A DNA stretch of 64,000 nucleotides from Osmia lignaria lignaria. Taxonomy: Eukaryota; Arthropoda; Insecta; Hymenoptera; Megachilidae. The notes below the pieces were generated by a model that was not told the DNA's origin, searched no databases, and saw only the letters and a list, made by a program, of their open reading frames with translations. The stretch covers positions 3,780,001-3,844,000 of the forward strand of contig NC_135038.1 in NCBI RefSeq assembly GCF_051020975.1, read 5' to 3'. A program made the translations under genes and the position numbers. This document shows positions 11,546-21,632 of this stretch, piece after piece (the first letter of the stretch is position 1; each line of letters begins with the position of its first letter).

Positions 11546-12336
11546 TATTTCTCCCTACTAAAAATGTTTATTTACAATTTATCGAGTTTCATACTTAATG
11601 AGTGATATTTACAGAAATATAAAAATTGAAATAGGATTTAAGATTTAAGTTGACGATCTTTATTAAATAAGAATCAATCTTTTGGCGTACCTACGTTAAT
11701 ATAGATTATTATTTTTCTGTTCAAAATGCACTACGTTTCTTGCAAAACTGAAACATTATTGTATTTAAACGTTGGAATTTGTTACATAACGTTTAAATGG
11801 TTTCCATATAAACGCAGTGTTTCAAATAATCTATTCATTCAAATACGACACAACTAATAAGTTACATTTAAACGTCATTTTGTATAGAATAACGGAGCAT
11901 TATTCGCATACATATTACACCGTCGAATAAATCGACGGACAAAGAACTCGAGATGATAGCAGTTTATAATCGTAGACGGTGTTCAGTAACATTCCTTAGA
12001 AAACTAATACGCGTGTCTAATTGCAATAACTTGATTGTCGTCACTGATAACCTTGTAATTACGCTGCTACTATTAAACGGAGCAGCGGTGGGTTATGTTT
12101 CATTTTATTCGTTTGCCAGTCGTATGCCATGTGCAATTCTAATTAGTAAAGGTTATTTATTTCTTGGTGTTACCTGACAACTTAAATTAAATGTCAATCG
12201 TTGCAGCTTGTCACGGAATTTATAATTACTTTTCACGAACCGTATTTAAAGGGACAAAGGAATGGAAAAAGTACTAGGTCAGACGAAGAAAGAAACTTGT
12301 TTGTAGGCATTTTGTATCGTAAGAGATATAGTGTAA

Positions 12337-12604
12337 TGCCGGGTCTACACTGGGTAGAAATGTTCGCGAACAGAATTCACACCTAAGTTCAGACATATGT
12401 AGTTCATGAACAGCTCGCAAACGGACATGTTTCGAGTTCGCAAACAGACCCTTTGATGTACCGCTTCCTTAGCGAACAGTGTTCGTTGTTCGCTGACGAG
12501 TTCGCTGCAACCTGCCTGCTGTTCGCGAAAGTGTTCACATTGCCGGCAAGCATGGTCCGCGAGCTGTTAGCAAACTGTTCGCGAATAGCAGTGTAGACCC
12601 GGCA
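12337..12604. mobile_element. PIF/Harbinger-like MITE, TAA target duplication
   Basis: Begins TGCCGGGTCTACACTG and ends in the exact inverse CAGTGTAGACCCGGCA. TAA flanks both ends (12334-12336 and 12605-12607). The interior is rich in TTCGCGAACA-like half-palindromes, so the whole 268 bp can fold. The 3-bp TWA duplication fits PIF/Harbinger. It carries no transposase. Confidence 0.85.
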
Positions 12605-12780
12605 TAACAGCTGTCAGTAACAGTTGACTAGCTCGCGCAGGAGGAAAAAGGATATTTTCGTTGATGTTTTTGATTGTTTATAAAAAAAGAGTCAGTTTGC
12701 AACGAGACGCGGAAATGTAAGCGAGCGTTTGAATCAATTAATTTAATAAATTATTATTTTTGCACAGCTAAACCGTTGTA

Positions 12781-13754
12781 CAGGGTGTAAAAAAATTAAA
12801 TGTCACGACCTATATGGGGTGATTCTACACCTCTGGATCGGTGGAGATCTGTCAAAGAAAGCGACCGCAAAATTGACCTTGACCCCTAATTTCAAGGTCA
12901 AATTTTTTTATTGGCTTATCGTATAGTGCTCATCGAGGAGATAAAAAGTCTGAAAGGAACCATGTGCCGGAAATCAACCCTTCCCCTAGAAAAAAGCCGT
13001 CAAAGTTTCCCTATACGTTAATGCATTAAACGTTGAGTCGCGCGGTACCCCTCTCCAGTGATCTTGGCGCATCAGTCTCGCGTATCGCTCGAATTTCATG
13101 CTATAGGATAATTCTTGAATTTCAATCACAATGCCAGCATATAGGAAGGGTAAATTCTAAGAGAGCATATTTAAAAAGACAAAATAACGACTGCGTGTAA
13201 AAGAAAATAAAAGAAAATAAAAGAAAATAACTGCGATGTGTTAACGAACTGTGAAATGATAAAACTAAACATTTATCTTGCGTTTATATTCGAAGTGCAA
13301 AACTTCAGTGAATTAAATTCATTCTTATTTTCTTTTACACGCAGTCGTTATTTTGTCTTTTTAAATATGCTCTCTTAGAATTTACCCTTCCTATATGCTG
13401 GCATTGTGATTGAAATTCAAGAACTGTCCTATAGCATGAAACTCGAGCGATACGCGAGACTGCCGCGCCAAGATCACTGCAGAGGGGTACCGGGCGACTG
13501 AACGTTTAATGCATTATGGTATATAGAAACTTTGACGGCTTTTTTCTAGGAGAAGGGTTGATTTCCGGCACATGGTTCCTTTCAGACTTTTTATCCCCTC
13601 GATGAGCACTATACGATAAGCCAATAAAAAAGTTTGACCTTGAAATTAGGGGTCAAGGTCAATTTTGCGGTCGCTTTCTTTGACAGATCTCCACCGATCC
13701 AGAGGTGTAGAATCACCCCATATAGGTGGTGACATTTAATTTTTTTACACCCTG
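12781..13754. mobile_element. 974-bp foldback element, TIR CAGGGTGTAAAAAAATTAAA
   Basis: The two arms (12781 to about 13205, and about 13330 to 13754) mirror each other almost base for base over more than 400 bp, around a loop of roughly 120 bp. TA lies on both sides (12779-12780 and 13755-13756), matching Tc1/mariner-like targeting, and CAGGGTG is a terminal motif common to such insect repeats. No transposase frame. It lies at the left edge of, and truncates, the gypsy element that follows. A short AAAGAAAATA tandem repeat lies in the left arm near 13200. Confidence 0.85.
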
Positions 13755-13756
13755 TA

Positions 13757-14484
13757 CAAGGAAGTAAGTCAGTTTCTAAATTAAAAACGTCAAGATAGTT
13801 GATAAGGATTTTCTCTAAAGGGTCTCGTAAACTTGGATCAATATGTTTAGTTCTAATAATTTTTGCAAATTTGTTAATTTGATCGATTTTATCATCTGGT
13901 TCTATTTCGTTTGTAATCTGATGGTCTTGCTTACCAGTGTTGATGTAGCATATTTGAACAGGTTTTCCGTCTAGATATTGTGTTCGTTTTGTTGTTTTTC
14001 CCGGAGACAGTGTGTGAAGAGTAGTTTTCTGAAATGGTATAATTTTGTCGTTAATTTTTAATGATTCGTTATTGATTTCGTATTTATATTTTTCTAAGAA
14101 TGGTACGCCCATTATGCCGTCTTCTATTAAAGGAAATGAATCAGGGACTATGTGAAAGGTATGAGGTATTTGTTGTATCTGAATTATAGTTGTCTCGTGA
14201 GTAGTATGTTTGTCGTTACCCATAAAGAATGTTTTGGTTTCTGTCGGCTCTATTCTTTCGGCTACTGATCGCTTGAGGATGTTGATTCCTGCTCCTGTGT
14301 CCACGAGTAGTCTTCCGATTCTCGACATTCCTGGAACTCTGCAGCAAATTTGTAGTAATTTTCCGGTGGTGCAGTTGATTCGGATGTTGTTTCTGTCACT
14401 TTGTCCTCTTGAAAATTGAGGTTGTTCACTCGTGGTGGTGGAATTTTTCCCTGGTTGGCCACTTGAAAATTTCGAGCGTAGCAC
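13757..14484 (-). pseudogene. gypsy protease and start of pol
   Basis: The frame overlaps the 3' end of gag, as in elements using a ribosomal frameshift between gag and pol. A retropepsin active site LLVDTGAGINIL lies near residue 60, followed by a GIMGVPFLEKY segment that matches the usual flap and helix region. Near the end the DVFNLETDLLPC motif marks the linker before reverse transcriptase. The reading then runs straight into the foldback element (codons past 13754 are not retrotransposon). A normal pol would continue for about 900 more residues. Confidence 0.85.
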
Positions 14485-15484
14485 TTGTCACTGGTGTGTC
14501 CTAATCTTCCGCACTTTGTACATTTCAAAGGTATCGAGTGGTTTGGTCGGTCACTTGATGTATTTGGGCGTTGCCCCTGTTGTTTAGGCGGAGAAATTCT
14601 GGATGGTACTTGTCGACGCTCCATGGCACGATTCGCGTCGCGAGTCCACAGTTCCATGTTGGCTGCCATTGTTTGTGCCTCTATTAATAATTTCGGTTTA
14701 CTTGGTATTACGAGCATGCCTATGTCCCTGCGGAGATTGAGCACATACGTTCGAGTAGCTTCTGTTTCTTCTTCTTCTATAGCTATTCTTCTTGAAATTG
14801 GATTTTGGTGTTTATTTTGAACAGCGTAAATTAATTCAAACAACTCAACAGTTGTTGCCTAAATCGTAGGTTATAAGACTGTACTGTTTCCGTTGCTCCT
14901 TGCCGTATTTGCTGTAACTTATTACGGCAACTACTAACAGTATTAGGTATTGAAACGTTTTGACGGAGTACTTCGTAAAGTTCTTCATACGTTTCAATTG
15001 ACGTGTATCGAATACTTCTTTTTGCATTTTCCGTAATTTTTTCGATCAGAATTAATTTTAGTAATAATGTTTTCTCGGAACAATTACTCCTGGCATACCT
15101 GACTGATTTGATAAAATCTTCGACTCCTACATCATCTCGTCCTCGTAAGGTCTCGATGGTTCGAATGGCGTCAACTGCTTTTATCAGTTCGTTTGGCCTG
15201 GTTGTTGAATTGTGGGATGGTTGTCGGGCAGTATGCATTTCATCTTCTTGTTGATTATCTTGATCTCCGCCGCTTCGTCTGGTGATCCTCGAAATAGTAG
15301 ACGCGTCTTCAGTGAGGGTGACCAGTTTCAGCTGTTCTGCAATATTTTGGATTTCTTTTGCACGATTTTGGTTTTCTTCTCCTAGAGTTGTCAATTGTTG
15401 ATTGATTCCTTCTTCCATTCGTTGCATCCCGTCCAAGAGTTGCCGTAGCACGTTCTCTTGTGCGGCAGGTCCGGAGGCAGTCAT
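14262..15484 (-). pseudogene. gypsy gag, frameshifted
   Basis: Starts MTASGPAAQENVL at 15484 and runs open to about 14831. The frame then changes near 14845 and continues to 14262. The junction falls inside the continuous capsid motif (RFRQQL then ELIYAVQ), so it looks like a disabling indel and not a programmed shift. The first part has a coiled-coil-like N-terminus and a capsid-like domain. The second part carries a CX2CX4HX4C zinc knuckle (CTKCGRLGHTSDKC) at about residue 108, for genome RNA binding. Gag of this group builds the virus-like particle in the cytoplasm. Confidence 0.85.
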
Positions 15485-15698
15485 TGTTGAAGATATTGAG
15501 GACTCAGAGGATAAGGAGGATAGTTCGGAGTTTTGAGAAGAAATGCTGGGTGATTTTAATCGGTAATGTTCAAACGCCAGCTTTTACCTTAGGTTCGTTG
15601 GATCCCTACGTATCACGACAGAGTGGCACTCGTAGTCCCTTCGTCCGGAGTTCCGTAGAAAGCCCCCTTTGGAAGTTTCTCTTCGTGATGTTGAATGG

Positions 15699-15716
15699 AT
15701 CCTGGCAGGATCGCCA
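15699..15716 (-). other. Retrotransposon primer-binding site
   Basis: Three bases inside the 5' LTR on the minus strand reads TGGCGATCCTGCCAGGAT. It starts with TGG, complementary to a tRNA CCA end, as required for reverse transcription priming. The tRNA species is not identified. Confidence 0.7.
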
Positions 15717-15719
15717 AAA

Positions 15720-16062
15720 TGTCACGTGGAAAGTTCACAGGTTTTTAAATGAATGGCACTTTTAAAGGTTTAGCACTTTATTTTTATAATATGATCCCGA
15801 CTGACTGCGCTTATGTCCGGTAAGGTTCTTTATAATGTCGTTGGTGCTGGAGAAGGGGCCGATGATTGACAAGGTGGGATGTCCGTGAGAACGCGTCTTG
15901 TCGAATACTTAAGTAGGTGGTCGCAATATGATGTTTAGGTGTCCGGTCGTGAGGAGTTCAATTGTTCGAATATCGATCGTTTAGGCGGGTGGCCGTAACA
16001 CGATGTTTGTCCGATCGTGGGAAGAATTCGATTAACGTACGTTTAGGCGGCTCGTCGTAACA
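15720..16062 (-). repeat. gypsy 5' LTR, 343 bp
   Basis: On the minus strand it starts TGTTACGACGAGCC and ends GTGACA, giving TG...CA. It contains AATAAA just before the 3' end (near 15780). Imperfect tandem repeats of about 80 bp are built on GTTTAGGCGG, GTAACACGATGTT and CCGATCGTGG. No matching 3' LTR is in the window, so age cannot be estimated from LTR divergence. Confidence 0.8.
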
Positions 16063-16320
16063 CATACAATGACAAAGGCGGTTCCGCACCGGTTTCGTAT
16101 ATTTCCCTGAATGACTAAAAGGCCTCCTATTGTCTACAGTTCTTATGTGTACATATTATTCGTTTCGGGGACACTTGGGTGCATCAAATTATATGTTTAT
16201 AACCGCTTTCACAAATAGGAGTACAATATCTATTATGTAAAGTACAGAGCTATCTTTCTAGAATCAAATTATTACGGAATATTTCAAAAATACTAACTTT
16301 ACCCGCGATTCTGAGCGACG

Positions 16321-16359
16321 CACAGTGTGACGGATCGCCAATCTAGCTGGACAAAATTC
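16321..16359 (+). other. Transib left terminal repeat with RSS-like layout
   Basis: Heptamer CACAGTG (16321-16327), 23-bp spacer (16328-16350), then ACAAAATTC (16351-16359), which matches the vertebrate RSS nonamer ACAAAAACC at 7 of 9 positions. The heptamer is identical to the consensus V(D)J heptamer. Confidence 0.9.
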
Positions 16360-16592
16360 GAAATGAACGGAATGTACTTTATTTATCAGTTAATATACTT
16401 GGAATCATATCAAATATGAATAGTAATCACACTTTTATAAAAATTATTCTATTTTTGATAATTATACAATATACTTTGAACTATTCATAACTGAGTAATA
16501 AAATATTGATCACGGGTGGTTCGTAATGTATGCATGCAATAGTTAATTAAAAGATATTTTTGTTATGTACTTACGATATCATTGTTTATAAA

Positions 16593-18660
16593 CTACTCAT
16601 TATCCGAAGCATTTGAAACATCTGCTTCCGAGTCACTACTGATTGCCGGTAATGATTCTTTTAAGAGATGTGAGATATCCGATGTTCTATTGCTTGTAAA
16701 ATATTTCTTTCTATGTTTTGTAACTGCTGGATCTGACGTTATTAATAACATATGGATTAGGTCAGTCATTGTGTTTTCCCGTGAAGATTTCCTGCTGTGG
16801 TTACTACGGAATCTTCTGCAATCTTTATGCCTCGCTTCTTGTGCCTCTTCTGAAAGCTGGCCCATAGGTAGCAGTGCAGAATTTATAATTTCGGCACCAT
16901 GTAATAGCAATTTGTGCACTGAGACGGGCATGCAGTACCACGAATAATATTTAATATACAGTTCTGCTGTTTCTTTCGTGTAATCGCTAAATGCACTTAT
17001 ATTAATTTCACATCCGCTTGAAATTGCACGTAAAATAATCGCAAATCTATTTATTAAGTCTTTATTAATTCCTGTTATGTCTGCGGATGTATCTGGATCA
17101 GCAAAGAAACGTCTAGCCGTGTTCCCATCATTTGTGTTTCCGCTGCCTTGTTTTGTGCGATCCACGATTAACCCCATACGTATTCGAAATTGTTTTTGAA
17201 TTTCTGTTTTTCTATTATTAACTATTTCTTTCTCATTCTCATTCCTGATTTGCCATTTCTTAACATCCAGTCGATATGACACATGGAGTAGACACTCGAA
17301 GCATCTAATCCATGTATGTAATACAGATAATCCAAATTCATATTTCGAAACATCTGCATTTTCTGATGCTTGTTTCATGTTTATTGCATTCATCATTTTT
17401 GGCGTAGCACCACATATGTAGCATCTTTGAGATGCAGTTCCAGTTAAACTGTTGCAGATTTTTGTGTCCACCATTGTAAATAATAAACGATGTTGTATTA
17501 TAATACGTATTTCTCCGATTTTAATTATTGTTGGGACTAAGTTTTCTATTTGATTGTCAATTTTCATTTTTTCCGTGTTAATTAATTCTACAGGATTCTT
17601 TTGCGAATATTAATTTTATTGGTCTGCAGTATCGTGTGGATGATGGTTGAGGATTTTTCCAAACGATTTGTATTCCATCTGTTAACTTTAACGGAACCAT
17701 TGAAACAAGAAATAAATCATTGTCCTCGCGAAAATTGATGTCTGCAGTATTAATTTTTTGCTTGTAGATGCTATGGCCCGAACTACCATCGCATCCCCAT
17801 TTATAAAATAACGTTAATGTTTCTTCGGTTTCAATGTTATTAAGTATTTCTTGATGTGCTAGAATTAAACGTGTGCATGTATGATCCAAAAGAGCCTGTA
17901 ATTCTATTTCTGCTGTAGTCTCTGTGATGGTGATTGATTCTTTGCGCGGATAGCAATTTTTTTTAGCTTGTGCTACCTTAAAATAACTAGGATATATCTT
18001 TGCGTTTCTTTGCTTTGCTTGCGAATATATTAAACGATATTGATGGGACGTCATTTTTGCATCTACGTATAATGCTAGTGCTTCCTCAGGAGTATATGGT
18101 ATTATTTCTTTTTGTGGTAAATTGTAATTTTTTTTTACTTTGCTGACTCCTTCTGGAGAAGTCGTAATTTTTTTCAAAATCGTAGCTGCATCTCTTTTTC
18201 CTTTTTTACGCAAGCTGATTTCCGCCGCAAAACATAATTCTTCACTAGACGCCATATCTAAAATATTTTGAACTTTTCGTTTTTTACTTTTTTCACTGCT
18301 GTCTTCAAAATTTTTTGTAGGACGACCAACAAGTGTTGTAGGTTCTACTGCTGATCCAGACGTGCTTGGTGTATTAACAATTAGATCTGCAAAATTAATA
18401 TTTCCACGTAACCATTTCTCTTCATTCCTTAAAAATGCATGGTATGTGCGTTTATTTAACTTCCACTTGCTAACTAACTGAGAACACAAGGATTTAACAC
18501 TTTTCTTGATTAAACCTACACTATTTTGTTCAGATATTTCCCCCAAAACATTTAAAATGTACTTCAAAACATTTTCCCGTCTTTTCGATAAATCTTCCTC
18601 GTGTCTCCAAATCTCAAAGAGATCTCTTCGAGAAATAATCCATGCTACAATAGATTAAAT
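16593..18660 (-). pseudogene. Transib transposase (RAG1 core-like), one frameshift
   Basis: Two abutting frames, 18567-17578 and 17567-16593, form one protein shifted near 17600. In the first, a GRPTKNFEDSSEKSKKRK segment (about residues 81-98) precedes the catalytic domain, and WGCDGSSGH places the first catalytic Asp at about 260. In the second, LLFTMVDTKICNSLT supplies the second Asp (about 34). CYIC (49-52) and HKLLLH (218-223) match the zinc-binding CxxC and HxxxxH of RAG1 and Transib. GSGNTNDGNTARRFF is a family hallmark, and SEEAQEARHKDCRRFR holds the candidate third acidic residue. Reading is open upstream of the first Met to a possible splice acceptor (TATTGTAG) near 18650, so an intron is likely. 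The enzyme would cut next to CACAGTG by nicking and hairpinning in the nucleus. Only the frameshift argues against activity. Confidence 0.9.
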
Positions 18661-19627
18661 AATGATTACTTGATATTTTTGAAATACTATACGACTTTTG
18701 GGTATATATTACTACAATACATGATACATTCTACAGTACTGTATATATGTACGATTATATAGAATATACAAAATATAATATAATATGTATAGAATATACA
18801 TGTGTAACCTTACCGTTGGTACCCATGATATTTATAAAAATAGGATAATAAAAACAAAAAGAAAAAACTTTATAATAATGAAAACGAGAAACCACACAAG
18901 AGAATATTATTGCACGCTGTTCACTGCTAGACTGAAAAAATCCGTTAAAAAATATGAACGTAGACTGTATGAAACTTGTCATTGTTTATTTCTTTATATA
19001 TACAATTGATATTATTGGAATACACATGTATACATATACATTGTCAAACGTGCTCCTATTCCCTAAATGCAAGTGGCGAGCGTTCCGCTGAGGTTCATGT
19101 GTTTCACGGAGCAACCACACCGCTTAATAAAAATTGAAATATTTTTACGTACGGCACCTCTCGGCACCTAAAATTGATAAGATCTTGTAGCTAATGAATC
19201 ATAGAATACATTACTACAACAAATAATACCAACCAGCATCAACCGCATTTTGTAGATCTACGTAAATTCATTTTCTTTTAACGGTATGGAAATTATTTTC
19301 ATAAAAGTAAGACAGTAAAAAATAAATTTATTGAAAAATAATAAAACATTCTATTATTACATCTGAAAATACAGTCTTTTGTGAATAATATTTGACAAAA
19401 AATACAACATTATTCGATTAATAGACTTTAACACACAACATTTCTTGTAATACATAATTTAGGCTTACGTCAGCCTATAAAATAGACCTATAGAATCGGT
19501 AACTTTGGATAGGTGTCACGGTCATTATACTTCGTGAAATTAATTTATAAGCGTAATTTTCCTGGTTCTAGACCTTTTTCAACAACCTCTAGTGAAAATT
19601 ACAAAATTCTGTGATAGTCACTAAAAT

Positions 19628-19666
19628 GACTTTTGTCCAGCTAGATTGGCGATCCGTGACACTGTG
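19628..19666 (-). other. Transib right terminal repeat with RSS-like layout
   Basis: Read on the minus strand: CACAGTG, a 23-bp spacer that differs at one position from the left end, then ACAAAAGTC, again 7 of 9 against the RSS nonamer. Both ends therefore carry a 23-type spacer; there is no 12-type partner. Confidence 0.9.
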
Positions 19667-19671
19667 CGACG

Positions 19672-20282
19672 TCGGCAGTGTGCAGCCCCTTCGGGCGCGA
19701 CAATGAATAAATTAAAACGATGGATCATTGCTTGACCGGAATGCCCTTCCAGCCCTACATTGCTTATGGTCCTAGCCTACGACGCAAAAGTATGAATGTG
19801 TATAAAACAAATGAGATAATGTGTCAAAGTCTACTTACATTTCGAAACAGAGCTCAAATTATACGCTAACCATTAGGAAGGTTTGAAAGACTAATAAAAT
19901 GCTATTCCAAAAGACAACTATGAAACATACCCAGAATGACAGAAGATAACATAACACAACATATATACAAACATCGATATTGGATACTGGCCCAAAGCAA
20001 TTGTCGAGAACCTGAAGCCCAGAGAAAAAAAAAAAAAGGAGAAAAAAGGAGAAAGGAAAACCATTCAGTGGTCACTAATAACTTTGAAGTTGACGCGACT
20101 TTAATAAATAAACAATATAAAAAAAAAATTCGGTCAAAAATAATTTCAATGTAACACCGATATCATCAGCCCTTTATCGGTAAACGCGAGCAACGCTTTG
20201 AAATGCAAATACAGCTGCAATGTTTACTTCTTGTTTTAATTAAGCATTTATGAACTCCCTTTACGTGGGAAAGCCCGTATTT
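19672..20282. other. Spacer, no gene
   Basis: No gene recognised. A short Lys-rich frame at 19936-20154 overlaps A-rich simple sequence (poly-A near 20025 and 20118) and is not credible. Confidence 0.45.
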
Positions 20283-20290
20283 CTGCTGTA

Positions 20291-20559
20291 CAGAGCCGCG
20301 TTAGGGTGGAGCGCGGTCGGGCAATCGCCCAGGGCGCTAGATCTGTAGGGAGCGCCGCAGCCCGGTGTCCCTAATATTTATTCATTTATATCCGTTTAGA
20401 TTAGTAAAACTGCTATGTAGTTTAACAATTTTTACAATCCAACTACAGATTCATCGTTTTATATTATTACCTCGTCTATTTTTCTTAAAAATTTTGAGAC
20501 CCTGAATGGGCGCCACGATAATCTTGCCCAGGGCGCCAATATTGCTAAAACCGGCACTG
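20291..20559. mobile_element. hAT-type MITE with perfect 8-bp TSD CTGCTGTA
   Basis: Begins CAGAGCCGCGTTAGG and ends AAAACCGGCACTG. CTGCTGTA lies at both 20283-20290 and 20560-20567. Subterminal GCCCAGGGCGC motifs occur near both ends (20329 and 20527). It is non-coding and 269 bp long. Confidence 0.9.
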
Positions 20560-20567
20560 CTGCTGTA

Positions 20568-21632
20568 TAATAAAATAGAGCTTTTCTACCCATTATGTGT
20601 TTAAAAAAAGAGAAACGTAGAATCGTTGGAACAATTTCAAAAGGTTGTTCTTTTATGTAGATCCCCTTCTTTTGACGTTCACCAAATAATGTTCGACTGC
20701 TATTTTCTAGTTCTGCCGGCAATGAAACGATTCAAAAATACATTTACATCGTGTTTTACATCGTGCTTCATCAGAGCCGGTCGCATTTGACACCGAAAAT
20801 ACCTTTTCTGCTCCACGTTTTACAAACGGCTTAAGATATTCCCTTCGATGGCTGATTTTCCCGCTGAAATAACGACTTCTCCCGATAGTCTGTCATTGAA
20901 CCACCATCACGTCCAATCGATTCGATGCTTCAACGTTTTTTACATATCCGACGTATTTCTTTCTATTGGTTAATTCAGGATTAAACGTTCATGCATTTTA
21001 CTTTCAAAGTGACATTTATTAAATACAGTAAAACCTCGATAAGTCGTCACTCAAGGGACCGAGAAATTTTGACGACTTATCCGGGTGACGACTTATAGAG
21101 GTTTTACTGTATAAAATACACGATGGAATTTCTGTATTCCGGTTACAAACTATGTGCGTGCTTGACCGATGTTAGCTTAAGACTGATTTACTGTCAGCTT
21201 TGCTCCGGGCCTTTTTATCCTACGGGAAGGGGTGCAAAAAGGTCAGGTCAAAGGGACCTATACGGCTGCACCCGCAAGCACAACTGCTTATGCGTAGTTT
21301 AAGTGTCAGTGCATTGTATATTCATTGCATACATCAACACTTTCAATGAATTTTCAAGCAGCGAATTACACGTTGCAGCTTGTAAGGCCGGGTATTCACT
21401 TGTGTCAAATGCCCGTATCGTATCACCGTTGCCTATCTATGTATTTATTTGAAGAGGCAAGCGCTGCATCGTTGCATGTCACAACGTGCTACGGGTCGGT
21501 CAATATTTCTTCGTTTCTTGAAAGAAACGGTTTGGCAATGTCGAAAGACTACACCAAGTGTTTATTGTTGGTACTTTATTTAAAATAACTACGTCGATCA
21601 TTCCGCACTTTACACGGTACAACACGATTTTT
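20568..21632. other. Spacer with one small MITE
   Basis: No gene recognised. Contains the 84-bp pogo-like MITE listed separately and an unassigned GC-richer stretch at 21190-21300. Confidence 0.4.
21026..21109. mobile_element. 84-bp pogo-like MITE, TA target
   Basis: CAGTAAAACCTCGATAAGTC at the left is mirrored by GACTTATAGAGGTTTTACTG at the right, with TA on both sides (21024-21025, 21110-21111). It is nearly all TIR. The CAGTAAAACCTC terminus is typical of pogo/Tigger-like repeats. Confidence 0.85.

Larger units (their letters stand above)
10002..12336. other. Non-coding region with simple repeats
   Basis: No gene recognised. Holds a run of GTCC/ACGTCC motifs (10510-10640) that reads like a decayed repeat, the AGAGAAG microsatellite and a two-copy duplication listed separately. 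Small frames at 11953-12177 and 12201-12386 have no support. Confidence 0.45.
13755..16062 (-). mobile_element. Truncated Ty3/gypsy retrotransposon, 5' half
   Basis: Minus-strand element: 5' LTR (16062-15720), primer-binding site, gag with zinc knuckle, and protease leading into pol. It stops at the foldback inserted at 12781-13754. Beyond the foldback I cannot recognise more pol, so reverse transcriptase, RNase H, integrase and the 3' LTR are missing. The frameshift in gag marks it as inactive. Protein style (retropepsin followed by a DVFNLETDLLPCT-like segment at the start of pol) places it with Ty3/gypsy. Confidence 0.85.
16321..19666 (-). mobile_element. Complete Transib DNA transposon (RAG1-related), 3,346 bp
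   Basis: Both ends read CACAGTG inward, followed by nearly identical 23-bp sequences containing CGGATCGCCAATCTAGC, then ACAAAATTC (left) or ACAAAAGTC (right). The 5-bp CGACG is present on both sides (16316-16320 and 19667-19671), matching the GC-rich CGNCG duplications described for Transib. The single gene, on the minus strand, encodes a RAG1-like transposase. About 270 bp follow the gene and about 1 kb of AT-rich sequence precedes it. Intact termini and TSD, with only one clear frameshift, suggest a moderately recent insertion. Confidence 0.95.

Noticed and set aside
12607..12780. Continuation of gypsy pol beyond the foldback
   Set aside because: A short run of similar residues can be read, but a stop and loss of any pol motif make it unconvincing.
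14831..14860. Programmed frameshift within gypsy gag
   Set aside because: The shift falls inside the capsid motif, where programmed shifts do not occur; it is more likely an indel.
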